Source of the DNA: Anaerolineaceae bacterium
GTDB taxonomy: Bacteria; Chloroflexota; Anaerolineae; Aggregatilineales; Phototrophicaceae
DNA length: 64,000 bases
NCBI GenBank assembly: GCA_020634115.1
Contig: JACKCH010000017.1
Span: 124,001 to 188,000 of the forward strand
Direction: 5' to 3'
The position numbers and the translations under genes were made by a program. Positions 45,544 through 54,132 of this stretch are shown in pieces. The notes beneath the pieces are model-generated. The model worked only from the letters and a program-made list of their open reading frames with translations. It made no database searches and was not told the DNA's origin. How positions within the stretch are numbered: the first letter of the stretch is position 1; every line of letters begins with the position of its first letter.

Positions 45544-45626
45544 TGTCCGTGTCCCTCCTGGTTGATTGAGTAATGACGCTGTCAACAGTGTAACGTATCA
45601 GCAGTCACATTCCGTAATACCAATGC

Positions 45627-45653
45627 AAAAAGAGGCACGCTGTCCTGTGCCTC
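45627..45653 (-). terminator. Terminator-like hairpin in the aldo/keto reductase leader
   Basis: On the minus strand GAGGCAC/GTGCCTC make a perfect 7-bp stem with an 8-base loop followed by five T. No minus-strand gene lies upstream that it could end, and it is 84 bases before the reductase start, so attenuation of that gene or the end of a small RNA are both possible. Confidence 0.5.
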
Positions 45654-45975
45654 CTGAACCGCTCTGCCGCGTTTTCGCCACCTCGACCTGCACGGCACGC
45701 TCATGCAGGTTATCGCCCTTTTGGTAGTCCTGACCGCAAACGCACGGCGTCAAGTCGCCAGCAGCCAGCGGCCAGCGGCCAGCAGCCCTTTTTGCAGTAA
45801 CTGCCGCAATTCAAAAACCGCCTCGGATAGGTGCTGGGAGCCGCTGGATAGCCTGTCTACTGCACCCACCCGTAAAACCCACCCTGGCATTCTCCCTCAA
45901 AGTCGTTACAATACTTAAAAGGCTGCAATTTCCTCTCAAAATTGTCAGTTTGAGTCATCAAGAGGTTGAATTTCA
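45654..45975. other. Intergenic region upstream of rpsD
   Basis: About 320 bases. Holds a tandem of four 7-base units (GCCAGC followed by A, G, G, A) at 45757-45784 and the rpsD leader. A 46-codon minus-strand frame (45890 to 45750) begins after GAGGGAG but I do not accept it as a gene. I see no tRNA or known riboswitch. Confidence 0.4.
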
Positions 45976-46602
45976 ATGGGATCCTATCATGGGCCAAAAG
46001 CGCGAATTCAGCGCCGCTTCGGAGAAGTGCTGATTCCGCGTCCAAAGTATCAGCGTATTATGGACAAACGCGCCTATCCGCCCGGCGATCATGGCAAGGA
46101 AAAGCAATTCCGGTCAGGCCGCCGCAGCGACTATGGGTTGCAGTTAAACGAAAAACAGAAGCTGTCCTTTATCTATAACATTCGTGAACGCCAGATGCGC
46201 CGCTATTTCCTCAAGGCACGCCAGCAGCCTGGGAATACCGGGGCGAACCTGATGATCCTGCTGGAACGCCGGTTGGATAACCTGGTTTACCGTGCCGGTT
46301 TCGCGGCCACCATCTGGGCCGCCCGCCAGCTTGTCAGTCATGGGCATATTCAGGTCAACGGCCAGCGGCTCAATATTCCGTCGTATACGGTGAATATTGG
46401 CGACGCCATCTCCGTATCCGAAAAGATGCGTAAGAATGTCCACATCATCGAATCGATGGAGTCGACACCGTATTCACCCCAGTATCTGGACGTGGATGCC
46501 AATAATCTGAGCGCTGTGTTTTCTCGTGTGCCGGATCGTGGAGAAATCCAGGTGCCGGTGGATGAACAACTCATCGTTGAGTATTACACCCGCCTCACCT
46601 AA
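45976..46602 (+). CDS. rpsD: Ribosomal protein S4
   Basis: 208 residues, full length. The S4 RNA-binding domain is LERRLDNLVYRAGFAATIWAARQLVSHGHIQVNGQRLNIPSY (about 95-140). The N-terminal part (GPKARIQRRFGEVL) has no Cys, so this is the zinc-free form. It nucleates 30S assembly. It stands alone, away from the alpha operon where rpsD usually lies beside rpsK/rpoA. AGAGG lies 10 bases upstream. A terminator follows. Confidence 0.97.
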   Translation: MGSYHGPKARIQRRFGEVLIPRPKYQRIMDKRAYPPGDHGKEKQFRSGRRSDYGLQLNEKQKLSFIYNIRERQMRRYFLKARQQPGNTGANLMILLERRLDNLVYRAGFAATIWAARQLVSHGHIQVNGQRLNIPSYTVNIGDAISVSEKMRKNVHIIESMESTPYSPQYLDVDANNLSAVFSRVPDRGEIQVPVDEQLIVEYYTRLT

Positions 46603-46626
46603 GCCGTACCGCTGTATACGCAAACC

Positions 46627-46654
46627 AACGCCCTGTCTTCCGATGGGGCGTTTT
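46627..46654 (+). terminator. rpsD terminator
   Basis: ACGCCC/GGGCGT stem (46628-46633 with 46646-46651) around a 12-base loop, then TTTT. Confidence 0.8.
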
Positions 46655-46710
46655 CGTTATTTACGAATTTACTTGACTCAGCCGTATATAAGCGTTATGC
46701 TGATGGTAGG

Positions 46711-46767
46711 TATAAGATTGTAGTGAAAGGGGCGGACTATTGAAGTCAACGAACCCACAATCTTATA
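46711..46767. repeat. 11-bp inverted repeat with 35-base spacer
   Basis: TATAAGATTGT (46711-46721) and ACAATCTTATA (46757-46767) are perfect inverted arms. They lie in the 235-base gap after rpsD, which has no gene. A second hairpin, AACTGCGC/GCGCAGTT (46838-46867), lies 23 bases past the rhomboid stop and may end that transcript. Confidence 0.45.
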
Positions 46768-46889
46768 TAGTACGTTCAACCCGCTAAACAGTGGGGCAAA
46801 CCGTCGGTAGATGGTTTATAACAGTTTCATTGATCTTAACTGCGCTGGCAATCGTACCGGCGCAGTTACTGTTTAAGGCAGCTTCGCCT

Positions 46890-47816
46890 TTATAACGCCC
46901 GGCCAGCAAAATAGCGCGTGAGCAGGTCTTTCCGCACATAGAGGAAGATCAGCAGCGCCGCCAGGAAGCCCGTCAGGTGAGCCAGCGTGTTCACCCCGCC
47001 CACCTCTTTGCCACCCTGAATATCCTCAATAGATGGCGCAATTTGCAGGACCAGGAAAAAGAGCAGCTGCGTCCAGGCCGGGAGTGAAATCAGGCTGTTA
47101 TGCAGGTAGATATAAGTATTCTTGATCGGGTTGATGCTCATCACACTCTCGGTTTTCCAGGTTTTTGCGTCCTTGAAGCCAGGGATGCGCAGGGCTTTCA
47201 TCAGCCAGACAAACGGCATTCGCAGCCAGGTGCCTGCCGGTGCCCACATGCAGGTAATCTGTGCGCCCGGGAACAGAATCAGATATGCCCCCATCACGCC
47301 GGAAATAGCGCCGCTTGCCCCAATACCGGGTAAATCCACTGCGGATGGATTCAGTATCCCGCTGAACATATTGGCAACCATGCCTGCCATCAGGTAGAAC
47401 AACAGAAAACGGACTGTGCCACAGGCATCCTCTACCCGCCGCCCGAATGTCCACAGATACAACATATTCCCGAACAAGTGCCACATCCCACCATGCATAA
47501 ACATGCTGGTGAAGGTCGTGAACGCCCCGATTGAATCCGGGAGCAGTAAGTGTGTTTCCCGATAACCGTATGTCCACAGTTTGCTGATATACGGGGCTAA
47601 ATCCGCTACCGTCTCCGCCTGGTAGTATTCGGGCGCTTGCCACAGCAGGAAAACCAGTGAGTTGATGATAATCAGGGCGAAGGTTCCCCAGGGCATCGTC
47701 CGGTAGCGTACCGTGCCGGTATCGCTGACTGGCAGCGGCGTGTAAACCGCCATCAGAATCACGTTGAGCAGAAAGTAGAACAGGAAGTATAAGAACAGAA
47801 TGATTGGGCTTAGCAT
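46890..47816 (-). CDS. Rhomboid-family intramembrane serine protease
   Basis: 308 residues with 6-7 membrane helices. The catalytic pair is Ser169 in GIGASGAISGVMGAY and His280 in TLAHLTGF; the loop MFMHGGMWHLFGNMLYLWTFGRRVED is the usual L1/TM2 region. A short insertion (LRIPGFKDAKTWK) is seen between helices. Its ATG overlaps the end of the TPR gene by 7 bases, so translation is coupled. Confidence 0.9.
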   Translation of the reverse strand: MLSPIILFLYFLFYFLLNVILMAVYTPLPVSDTGTVRYRTMPWGTFALIIINSLVFLLWQAPEYYQAETVADLAPYISKLWTYGYRETHLLLPDSIGAFTTFTSMFMHGGMWHLFGNMLYLWTFGRRVEDACGTVRFLLFYLMAGMVANMFSGILNPSAVDLPGIGASGAISGVMGAYLILFPGAQITCMWAPAGTWLRMPFVWLMKALRIPGFKDAKTWKTESVMSINPIKNTYIYLHNSLISLPAWTQLLFFLVLQIAPSIEDIQGGKEVGGVNTLAHLTGFLAALLIFLYVRKDLLTRYFAGRAL

Positions 47817-49195
47817 CCGTGCGCTTCCCCGCTGATAAGTTGCTCAATTGTCGGGATGCAGGGCGGCACCGGGTTCACCAGCAGGGTAATCGCCTGAGAA
47901 AAGACCAGCCAGAAGGCAACCAGCAGAATCGCTATGCCAACGCTCCCCAATATCAGGCGGATATGTGCGGGGATGATCGGTAGTTCACTGGCGGCAGGGA
48001 TCGGCCCGGCGGCTTCCGACGGTGCATCCTCGTGTTTGCGCTTCGGTTTTTCCGGCGGTTCACCGTTGAATAAGCGTCCCAGCGGCTGCTGCTGGGGTGA
48101 AGATGTGGCCGTGATGGTCAGATACGCCCCGGCCACGCTGAGCAGAACCCCTAACCACCGTGATACCCCCATGAAGGCCATGTTCAACCCGGCATCCTGC
48201 CAACCCAGCAGCAGATAGGCGACCCCGACCCCCGCCGCTTCCCGCCACGCCAGGGTCATGCTGCCGCGTTCTTTGTCGGTCAGCAGCGGGGCTGTTGCCA
48301 GGAGCTTCTGGTCGGCGGCTTTGCCTTCCTTGGTGCGTGTGCCCAGGCGGGCGGCACGCTCATAATGGGTTTGCGCCTCGTGTTTGCGTCCCCAGTCTGT
48401 GAGTAAGTCGCCCATCCGTACCAGAAGTTTCTGGCTTTGGGGATGGCTCTGGATGCCGTTCAGGAGGATGGTTTCAGCCTGGTGATGTTCGTCGCGTTCC
48501 CGGTAATAGTCTACCAGCTCACTAATCATATCCTCGGTAGCGGTAGGCAGCAGAGCCAGCCGTTCCCGCAGCTCGTTGGCTTCGTAGTCGTTTTTCTGGT
48601 AGCGGGCGATGTCAATCGCCGTCAGATAAATTGCCGGATTCTCTGTGTCACTCTGGATAGCGTCCCACACCAGGTCATGCGCATCGTCAATATGCTTCTG
48701 GCGGGAAAGATGGCGCACGGCGCTCGGTAGGGCGATCTCATGGTCAGGGACAATCTCCAGCACCCGGATCCATTTATCAATTGCCCCCTCTATATCCTCC
48801 TGCTCAACGAGTCGCTCCGCGCTGCTCAACCAATCTTGCATCTGGCGCTGTTGAGCGGCAGTGGGTACTTTGCGTTTGGGCCTGGGAGGCGGTGCGGCTT
48901 CTTCTTCAGTTTCCGCCACATCAGAGACCGGTGGAGCGTCACGGTGATTCATCTCGTTGAGGATTTGCTGGCGCATGGCATTGGCCGCTTCATTGGCCGG
49001 GTTCAGCCTCAAGGTGCGATCCAGGCATTGCAGCTTGATCTCCGCTTTGGAGACCGTGCGCGACAGCCATAACCAACCCATCTCATTGTTCGGATCAAGG
49101 CGCAGTGATTCGGTGAGGAGTTTGCGTCCTTCAGCAACGTTTTTTTCTCGGACTGCGAGGACGCCCTGGCGGAAAAGGGTTTGTGCGTCCGTCAT
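47810..49195 (-). CDS. TPR-repeat membrane-anchored protein
   Basis: 461 residues. N-terminal TPR helices (LFRQGVLAVREKNVAEGRKLLTESLRLDPNNEMGWLWLSRT and later KLLVRMGDLLTDWGRKHEAQTHYERAARLG) occupy about 1-290. Three hydrophobic segments follow (GVAYLLLGW, LGVLLSVAGAYLTI, LILGSVGIAILLVAFWLVFSQ), and a short tail. A likely protein-binding scaffold translated together with the rhomboid protease; it may deliver or regulate substrates. Confidence 0.75.
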   Translation of the reverse strand: MTDAQTLFRQGVLAVREKNVAEGRKLLTESLRLDPNNEMGWLWLSRTVSKAEIKLQCLDRTLRLNPANEAANAMRQQILNEMNHRDAPPVSDVAETEEEAAPPPRPKRKVPTAAQQRQMQDWLSSAERLVEQEDIEGAIDKWIRVLEIVPDHEIALPSAVRHLSRQKHIDDAHDLVWDAIQSDTENPAIYLTAIDIARYQKNDYEANELRERLALLPTATEDMISELVDYYRERDEHHQAETILLNGIQSHPQSQKLLVRMGDLLTDWGRKHEAQTHYERAARLGTRTKEGKAADQKLLATAPLLTDKERGSMTLAWREAAGVGVAYLLLGWQDAGLNMAFMGVSRWLGVLLSVAGAYLTITATSSPQQQPLGRLFNGEPPEKPKRKHEDAPSEAAGPIPAASELPIIPAHIRLILGSVGIAILLVAFWLVFSQAITLLVNPVPPCIPTIEQLISGEAHGC

Positions 49196-49356
49196 GTCGT
49201 TGTTCCTTTTGACATGATGTATTGCGAACGCATAACAATACGCTCACAATAGATGATTTCTGATAAGGGTGTCCATCAATGAAATGAACACCATTTATTA
49301 TAGACGAGTATCTATTTTACGTGGCGTAAGATCAAACCGAATTGTAATATGGTAGG

Positions 49357-50625
49357 CTAAATCTGCCGCACCTCTTTCTTGAGTGTCTCCGGCACGCGGT
49401 AAGAAAATGTCCAGGCGGCCAGGAAGCCTATCCCGGTCATCACCAGCGCCGACAGCGGCAGGGTCAGCGCCCCGGCAATTGCCCCCACCGCAATTGGCCC
49501 GCCCGATGAGCCGATGTCTCCAATTAACCGCCAGATTCCCAGGAATTCCCCGCGTGAGTTCCTGGGTGCCAGGTCAGAGCCGATAGTCATCATGGTGCCG
49601 GAACTCAGGCCGTTGCCGAAACCGATCATTCCGGCTGCGAAGAGCAGTCCGCCAAAACTGGAGGTAAAGGGGATGATCGCCATCCCGCAGGCCTGAATGA
49701 TGAAACTAGGGACGATTGCGTACTTGCGCCCCAGGCGATCCATGACAATTCCGGCAGGCAGGAACATCAGCATATCCATTGCCGCACCCAGACTCATGAT
49801 GAAGCCAATATCCTGCACACCCAACCCCAGCACGCGGTCAGCGTACAGTGGAATAATGACCAGAGTGCCGCTGCGGAGCATCTGCACGAAAATTTGCCCC
49901 AGCCCGGCGGTGCTGAATACCCTGATATGGGTTTTGACGGTGCTGATAATCTGCTGTTTGCCGCTGATGGGGGAGGCTTGGGGGATACCCGTATCTGGCA
50001 TATACCAGGCTACAATCAACAGCGCCACCACGCCCATTAATCCCGCCATCAGGAAGGTCACCCGCAGTCCGAAGGCCGCCGCGATGCTCGCGCCTATCGC
50101 CGGGCCGGCGAATTTGCCGGTGCGGTACATCCCGCCAAGCAGTGAAATCGCCCGCCCGCGTGTGCCCGCATTGACACTGCTTGAAATATAGTCGTGGCGT
50201 GCCACACTGTAGCCAGCCACACAGAATCCGCTGATGATCCGGTAGAGCAGGGCTTCCGGTATGGAATGCGCCCAGAACAGCGCCGCCGTCGCCAGCGTCG
50301 CCCCGGCGATGCCCCCGATCATCACCCGCCGCCCGCCGAAGCGTCGCAGCAGCAGCCCGCCGGGGATGTCCCCTAGCAGCATTCCGATGCCGTCCCCTGC
50401 CAACAGCAGCCCGATCAGCCCATAGGAAATAGAAAACTCACCGGCGTATAACGGTAGCACCGGCAAGATCAGGCTGTTCGCAAACCAGAACAGGAACGCC
50501 GGGACATACAGCGAAAGCACCAGCGGATGGTGACGGGCACGATACAGGGACAGGATATACGACATGCGTTGTTTCTCAGGGGTAGCCAGCAGTTGACAGA
50601 GCGTTTTTACACCGGAACTGCTCAT
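49357..50625 (-). CDS. MFS transporter
   Basis: 422 residues, 12 predicted helices, with the MFS loop LLRRFGGRRVMIGG and the second-half VMDRLGRKYAIV. Looks like a drug/metabolite exporter of the DHA1 kind but the substrate cannot be told. An internal start at 50565 (MSYILSLYRARHHPL) is possible; neither start has a strong site. Confidence 0.8.
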   Translation of the reverse strand: MSSSGVKTLCQLLATPEKQRMSYILSLYRARHHPLVLSLYVPAFLFWFANSLILPVLPLYAGEFSISYGLIGLLLAGDGIGMLLGDIPGGLLLRRFGGRRVMIGGIAGATLATAALFWAHSIPEALLYRIISGFCVAGYSVARHDYISSSVNAGTRGRAISLLGGMYRTGKFAGPAIGASIAAAFGLRVTFLMAGLMGVVALLIVAWYMPDTGIPQASPISGKQQIISTVKTHIRVFSTAGLGQIFVQMLRSGTLVIIPLYADRVLGLGVQDIGFIMSLGAAMDMLMFLPAGIVMDRLGRKYAIVPSFIIQACGMAIIPFTSSFGGLLFAAGMIGFGNGLSSGTMMTIGSDLAPRNSRGEFLGIWRLIGDIGSSGGPIAVGAIAGALTLPLSALVMTGIGFLAAWTFSYRVPETLKKEVRQI

Positions 50626-50724
50626 TCGCGGTGATTTCTCATTGTCATACGACCTGGAAATGCGGTCAAGAGACCAATTTGGGGGATCAGGAAGGTTTTC
50701 GCAAAGAACACATCAGTCTATAGT

Positions 50725-51147
50725 TTAGAAGTCAGTCAGCGCTTTGATCGTTACACCCATCGCGTTAGCTGCCTTTTCTTGTCGTTCATCAGCAGTAATG
50801 AGTGGTATCCGCAGCCGTTCAGCCAGTGCAATGTATACCGAGTCATACACAGCCAGTTCATGAATGAGTCCAATATACAATCCACGCGCCAGTAATCCTG
50901 TTACAGGCATAATGGTTAGCGGCAAGGCGTTTAAGTCATGGACCAAATTATCGGCTTGATCCTGTGGCATTCCCTGAAAGCGGACTTGCTTCCAGATGAC
51001 ATTGGTGCATTCCAGTAGGCAGAATTCGGGTATGATGAGCCGGTTCCCGGTGAGCAACTGTCTGAATAACACTTTTACGTGTTGGGTATAGGTATCTCGA
51101 ATGAGACGCTGGACAACGATGCTGGCATCAATAACATAATCCGTCAT
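50725..51147 (-). CDS. PIN-domain toxin (VapC-like)
   Basis: 140 residues, one PIN domain: Asp7 in YVIDASIVVQ, Glu in CLLECTNVIW and the final acids in VYDSVYIALAERLRIPLITADE, giving the Mg-dependent RNase site. Overlaps the antitoxin gene by four bases (ATGA), as VapBC pairs do. tRNA or rRNA cleavage would be expected. Confidence 0.88.
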   Translation of the reverse strand: MTDYVIDASIVVQRLIRDTYTQHVKVLFRQLLTGNRLIIPEFCLLECTNVIWKQVRFQGMPQDQADNLVHDLNALPLTIMPVTGLLARGLYIGLIHELAVYDSVYIALAERLRIPLITADERQEKAANAMGVTIKALTDF

Positions 51148-51341
51148 GCGTCACGATCTTCCCGTAATAATTCAAGGGATGATTTCGTACCTGGTGGTGG
51201 TGTCCACATATTGCGGTCAATTGAGTCCAGTACTTCCTCGATAGAGCGATTATCCTGTGGTTTCAGAATCTGTCGCAACCGCTCGTCAATCAATGCATTC
51301 AGTTCATCCAACGTCATATCCGCTACTCGTTTGACAGCCAT
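51144..51341 (-). CDS. VapB-like antitoxin
   Basis: 65 residues from MAVKRVADMTLDELNALI at 51341, with GAGG 7 bases upstream; the longer form from 51380 would start at the edge of a TATAAT box and is less likely. Short, acidic C-terminal tail (ELLREDRDA), with a helical region LDELNALIDERLRQIL. No standard DNA-binding fold identified by eye, so it is called from its coupling with the PIN toxin. Confidence 0.75.
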   Translation of the reverse strand: MAVKRVADMTLDELNALIDERLRQILKPQDNRSIEEVLDSIDRNMWTPPPGTKSSLELLREDRDA

Positions 51342-51384
51342 TCCCTGCGCCTCACGATCTTCTAGTGAATCTGTATTCATTATA

Positions 51385-51390
51385 ATTATA
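51385..51390 (-). promoter_or_regulatory. -10 box of the vapBC-type operon
   Basis: TATAAT on the minus strand, 43 bases before the preferred start, within the 10-base palindrome TATAATTATA (51381-51390). The -35 region is weak, as in operons controlled by their own antitoxin. Confidence 0.45.
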
Positions 51391-51466
51391 CTTTATTGGA
51401 GTAATAAGACGTGATGCAGTGACCTGCGATTGCTTCATTTCAGATGGGATATGCTTATCCACTGTT

Positions 51467-51946
51467 TCACACAATCGGCTTCTGACGGAAGAGCAGCAGG
51501 CTTGGCGCGGCAATGCCCACCGCGATAGAACCGAGCGAGAACGCTGTGCGTGCCGCGTTGACAGCCACATCTGCCAGGAGCGGCGTGGCCTGCGCCGGGT
51601 CAATGCGCGTCAGTTCCAGCAGCCCCAGCATCGTCTTGTAGGCGACTACACCGGGAACCAGGGTGATTGCCGCGCTGATGGTAAAAACCATCGCCGGGGT
51701 GCGCCAGCGCCGGGCGAAAGCCACGCCCGTAAACCCGATTAACGTCGCGCCCGCTAAGGTGGCGATCTGGGCATCTACGCCAATCTGCGACAGTAACGTT
51801 CGTGTCATGTGCCCAACCGCCGCTGCGATAGCGCACCCGGCTAACGTGCGGTGCGGCACATTGAAGAGGATTGCGAACCCGGCAGCCGCCACTGCCGCCC
51901 AGAACGCATCACGAACCATCAGCATCGCCCAATCGGTTGCATTCAT
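51467..51946 (-). CDS. Threonine/serine exporter family, C-terminal-half subunit
   Basis: 159 residues with about four membrane helices (AAVAAAGFAILFNVPHRTL, AIATLAGATLIGFTG and others). Contains the ThrE_2 (DUF3815) pattern FNVPHRTLAGCAIAAAVGHMTR and LVPGVVAYKTMLGLLEL. It is one half of the ThrE exporter, here a separate protein translated with its partner (4-base overlap at 51943-51946). A YjjB-type succinate role is the alternative. Confidence 0.85.
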   Translation of the reverse strand: MNATDWAMLMVRDAFWAAVAAAGFAILFNVPHRTLAGCAIAAAVGHMTRTLLSQIGVDAQIATLAGATLIGFTGVAFARRWRTPAMVFTISAAITLVPGVVAYKTMLGLLELTRIDPAQATPLLADVAVNAARTAFSLGSIAVGIAAPSLLLFRQKPIV

Positions 51947-52728
51947 AACGTATCAACTCCCATTAGCCTCAGAGCCAGTGACAGGCCTAATGCGATTGCC
52001 AGTGTGATGAGTCCGCCGACAATACCCCGTGTCAGCCCAAGAACGGAGTGCCCTTTAATCAGGTCTTCAGCGCTGTTGATGAGCGGTACACCCGGTATCA
52101 GAAGCAGCACCGATGCCGCCAGCGCCAATTCTGGTTGGTCGCCCAGGTTGAAGTGTACCCCCATCGCCGCGATTACCCCGGCGACAAAGGCCGTCGCAAT
52201 CACGATCAGCAGCGGGTTGAAGTAATGCCGGGTCAGTTCCTGCCGTATGAACATGGCAATTGAGGACGCCACCACGGTCACCGCGAAGACCGGGCCGTCA
52301 CCGCCAAAAAGCTGGCTGAACGCGCCGCACGCCAGCCCGACCATACCGACCACGACCCAACGATGATACAGGGGCGGGGTACTGGTAATCCGCTCGATTT
52401 CTGAGCGCACCTGGAAACGGTCTAACTCCCCGGCGGCCACGCGGCGGCTCAGGCGGTTGATGGCGCTAATCATGAACATATTCACACCGATACTGATTAC
52501 GCGCCGGATTTTTGTGCGGAATTCCTCGCCGCTGGTGGTCGTGATAGCGATCACATTGGGTGAAACCAGCACATCAATCCAGTCACAGCCCAATGCTGTG
52601 CCGAATCGGTGGATCGTCTCCTCCACACGCTCCGCATCCGCGCCGTGCTGGAGCAAAAGCTGCCCTACCCACAGCGACAGGTCAATAATATCACGCAGCT
52701 CTTCTCGTGAAAGTGGTGATTTGCTCAC
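51943..52728 (-). CDS. Threonine/serine exporter family, N-terminal-half subunit
   Basis: 261 residues. Soluble N-terminal region LWVGQLLLQHGADAERVEETIHRFGTALGCDWIDVLVSPNVI (about 15-58) is the DUF1212 signature, followed by five helices. Pairs with the next gene as a split ThrE/YjjP-YjjB complex. GRIDs of both genes fit export of amino acids or dicarboxylates. Confidence 0.87.
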   Translation of the reverse strand: MSKSPLSREELRDIIDLSLWVGQLLLQHGADAERVEETIHRFGTALGCDWIDVLVSPNVIAITTTSGEEFRTKIRRVISIGVNMFMISAINRLSRRVAAGELDRFQVRSEIERITSTPPLYHRWVVVGMVGLACGAFSQLFGGDGPVFAVTVVASSIAMFIRQELTRHYFNPLLIVIATAFVAGVIAAMGVHFNLGDQPELALAASVLLLIPGVPLINSAEDLIKGHSVLGLTRGIVGGLITLAIALGLSLALRLMGVDTL

Positions 52729-52863
52729 TCGTTCGCCCTTTCAGCCTTAGCGGGTCAGTTCTGCTTTCAACTCTTCTTACTGTATTTCGTTAGCCTACCA
52801 TATTTACCAACGATTGAAATGGGGGAGATGCCCGAAAAGCCTGAACCACTGTCTTACGTGTTT

Positions 52864-52893
52864 TTGACATTTCGCATAGGCTTTTTTTATATT
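52864..52893 (+). promoter_or_regulatory. hsp20 promoter
   Basis: TTGACA (52864-52869), 18 bases, TATATT (52888-52893). The transcript would carry about 55 bases of leader with AGGAGG before the start. I see no CIRCE repeat. A CCT/AGG pairing next to the ribosome site is too weak to claim a thermosensor. Confidence 0.6.
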
Positions 52894-52954
52894 GCAGTGC
52901 TTGAATCAGAATGGATCGGTAATTCGTTTCTGAGAACCTTTTAGGAGGCGAAAA

Positions 52955-53407
52955 ATGACAGTAGTACGGTGGAATCCTTTCCGTGAGATGTTGGCGATGC
53001 AGCGGGCGATGGATCGTCTGTTTGACGAGAGCTGGCGCGGCTCGGAATACGCCGGGGACACCCTGGGTATTGATGTCTACGAGACCGATGAGGCTTTTAC
53101 CATCATCGCGGCGCTGCCTGGTGTCAATGCTGACAAAATTGATGTGCGGCTGCATGATGGCACGCTGAGTATTACGGCGGAAATCCCGCAGACGGCTCTG
53201 CCGGAGAACGCGCGCGTCCTGATCCAGGAACGCGGCTACGGCACAGTGCGGCGCTCGGTGCATCTTGGTGGTCGGGTCAACCAGGAAAAGGTCGAGGCGA
53301 CCTACGAGAGCGGGCTGCTGACGCTGGTTGTTCCGAAGTCGGAAGAAGCCCAGCCCCGGATGATCCCGGTCAAGTCAACCGGCAAAAAGCTGGCATCCAA
53401 GAACTAG
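52955..53407 (+). CDS. Small heat shock protein, Hsp20 family
   Basis: 150 residues. N-terminal WNPFREMLAMQRAMDRLFDESW, then an alpha-crystallin domain (about 40-135) with the YETDEAFTIIAALPGV beginning and GLLTLVVPKSEEAQPRMIPV end. It binds unfolding proteins without ATP. A perfect AGGAGG precedes the ATG; terminator directly after. Confidence 0.95.
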   Translation: MTVVRWNPFREMLAMQRAMDRLFDESWRGSEYAGDTLGIDVYETDEAFTIIAALPGVNADKIDVRLHDGTLSITAEIPQTALPENARVLIQERGYGTVRRSVHLGGRVNQEKVEATYESGLLTLVVPKSEEAQPRMIPVKSTGKKLASKN

Positions 53408-53434
53408 GTAACACATCAGAATCACACTGTGCAG

Positions 53435-53464
53435 GGCGGTGGGCGAAAGTCTCACCGCCTTTTT
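53435..53464 (+). terminator. hsp20 terminator
   Basis: GGCGGTG/CACCGCC stem around an 11-base loop, then TTTTT; it touches the end of the convergent methyltransferase-like gene and may serve both. Confidence 0.85.
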
Positions 53465-53467
53465 GAT

Positions 53468-54091
53468 CTACACAGGTTTCACGGCTTTCAGGATGATCGT
53501 GTGCTGTGTAAACCTCGCGTCAGCCGTGCCGGGGCAGTGTGGTTGCAGCCACGCTGCTGCCGCCTGGGGTGCCTGCCTGAGTAGAATGTGCAGCCGTTCG
53601 ACCCTATATGGCGTATACGGTTCTTCAGCATTCGGGTCGAGAAGCGGCACATCATGGGTGAAGCGTTCAACCAGGGCTACTTCGAACCCGGCGTCAAGCG
53701 CAGTGCCTTCCCACTCATAGTCGGCATAAGCGCGAATATGGCGGGGATCGCGCAGTTTCAGGAAGGCGTTTACATATCCGGCGGCGCGTTCGCCATCCGG
53801 TAGCAGGACATCCTTCACCAGCAGGATTCCCCCCGGTTTGAGTACCCGTCTCATTTCCAGCATAAAGCGGTAACTATCAGGGAAACCACTTACAGCATTC
53901 CGGCATGTCACCAGGTCGAAACGGTTTTCCGCTAACGGCAGTGCCGTCGGGTCGGTGACGGACAGTGTGGTACTGACTCCGCTGGACGTGACGATGCAGC
54001 CCCGTGTCGTGACTTCCAACACATGCCAGCTTGCTTCCGGCTGTGCCAGTTCCCGCCACCGTGCCGCCAGCTCATCCTGATAATCCGCCAA
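53468..54091 (-). CDS. SAM-dependent methyltransferase-like protein lacking motif I
   Basis: 207 residues. The class I methyltransferase middle and C-terminal parts are present: DPTALPLAENRFDLVTCRNAVSGFPD (motif II/III region), MRRVLKPGGILLVKDVLLPDG and a C-terminal MPD-type region. The N-terminal glycine-rich loop (GxGxG) is missing; residues 20-45 read WHVLEVTTRGCIVTSSGVSTTL, so the SAM-binding part is shortened. It may be inactive or a partner subunit. Divergent from queG, with 41 bp between starts. Confidence 0.65.
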   Translation of the reverse strand: MADYQDELAARWRELAQPEASWHVLEVTTRGCIVTSSGVSTTLSVTDPTALPLAENRFDLVTCRNAVSGFPDSYRFMLEMRRVLKPGGILLVKDVLLPDGERAAGYVNAFLKLRDPRHIRAYADYEWEGTALDAGFEVALVERFTHDVPLLDPNAEEPYTPYRVERLHILLRQAPQAAAAWLQPHCPGTADARFTQHTIILKAVKPV

Positions 54092-54132
54092 TTTATCCTC
54101 CGCCCGGTGTACAATAGTGAACCTGTCCGATT

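Noticed and set aside
45757..45784. Possible start of a CRISPR or VNTR array
   Set aside because: Only four 7-base units without spacers.
45750..45890. 46-codon minus-strand frame preceded by GAGGGAG
   Set aside because: Spacing between site and ATG is too short, the frame runs through the 7-base tandem repeat, and no homologue is recognised.
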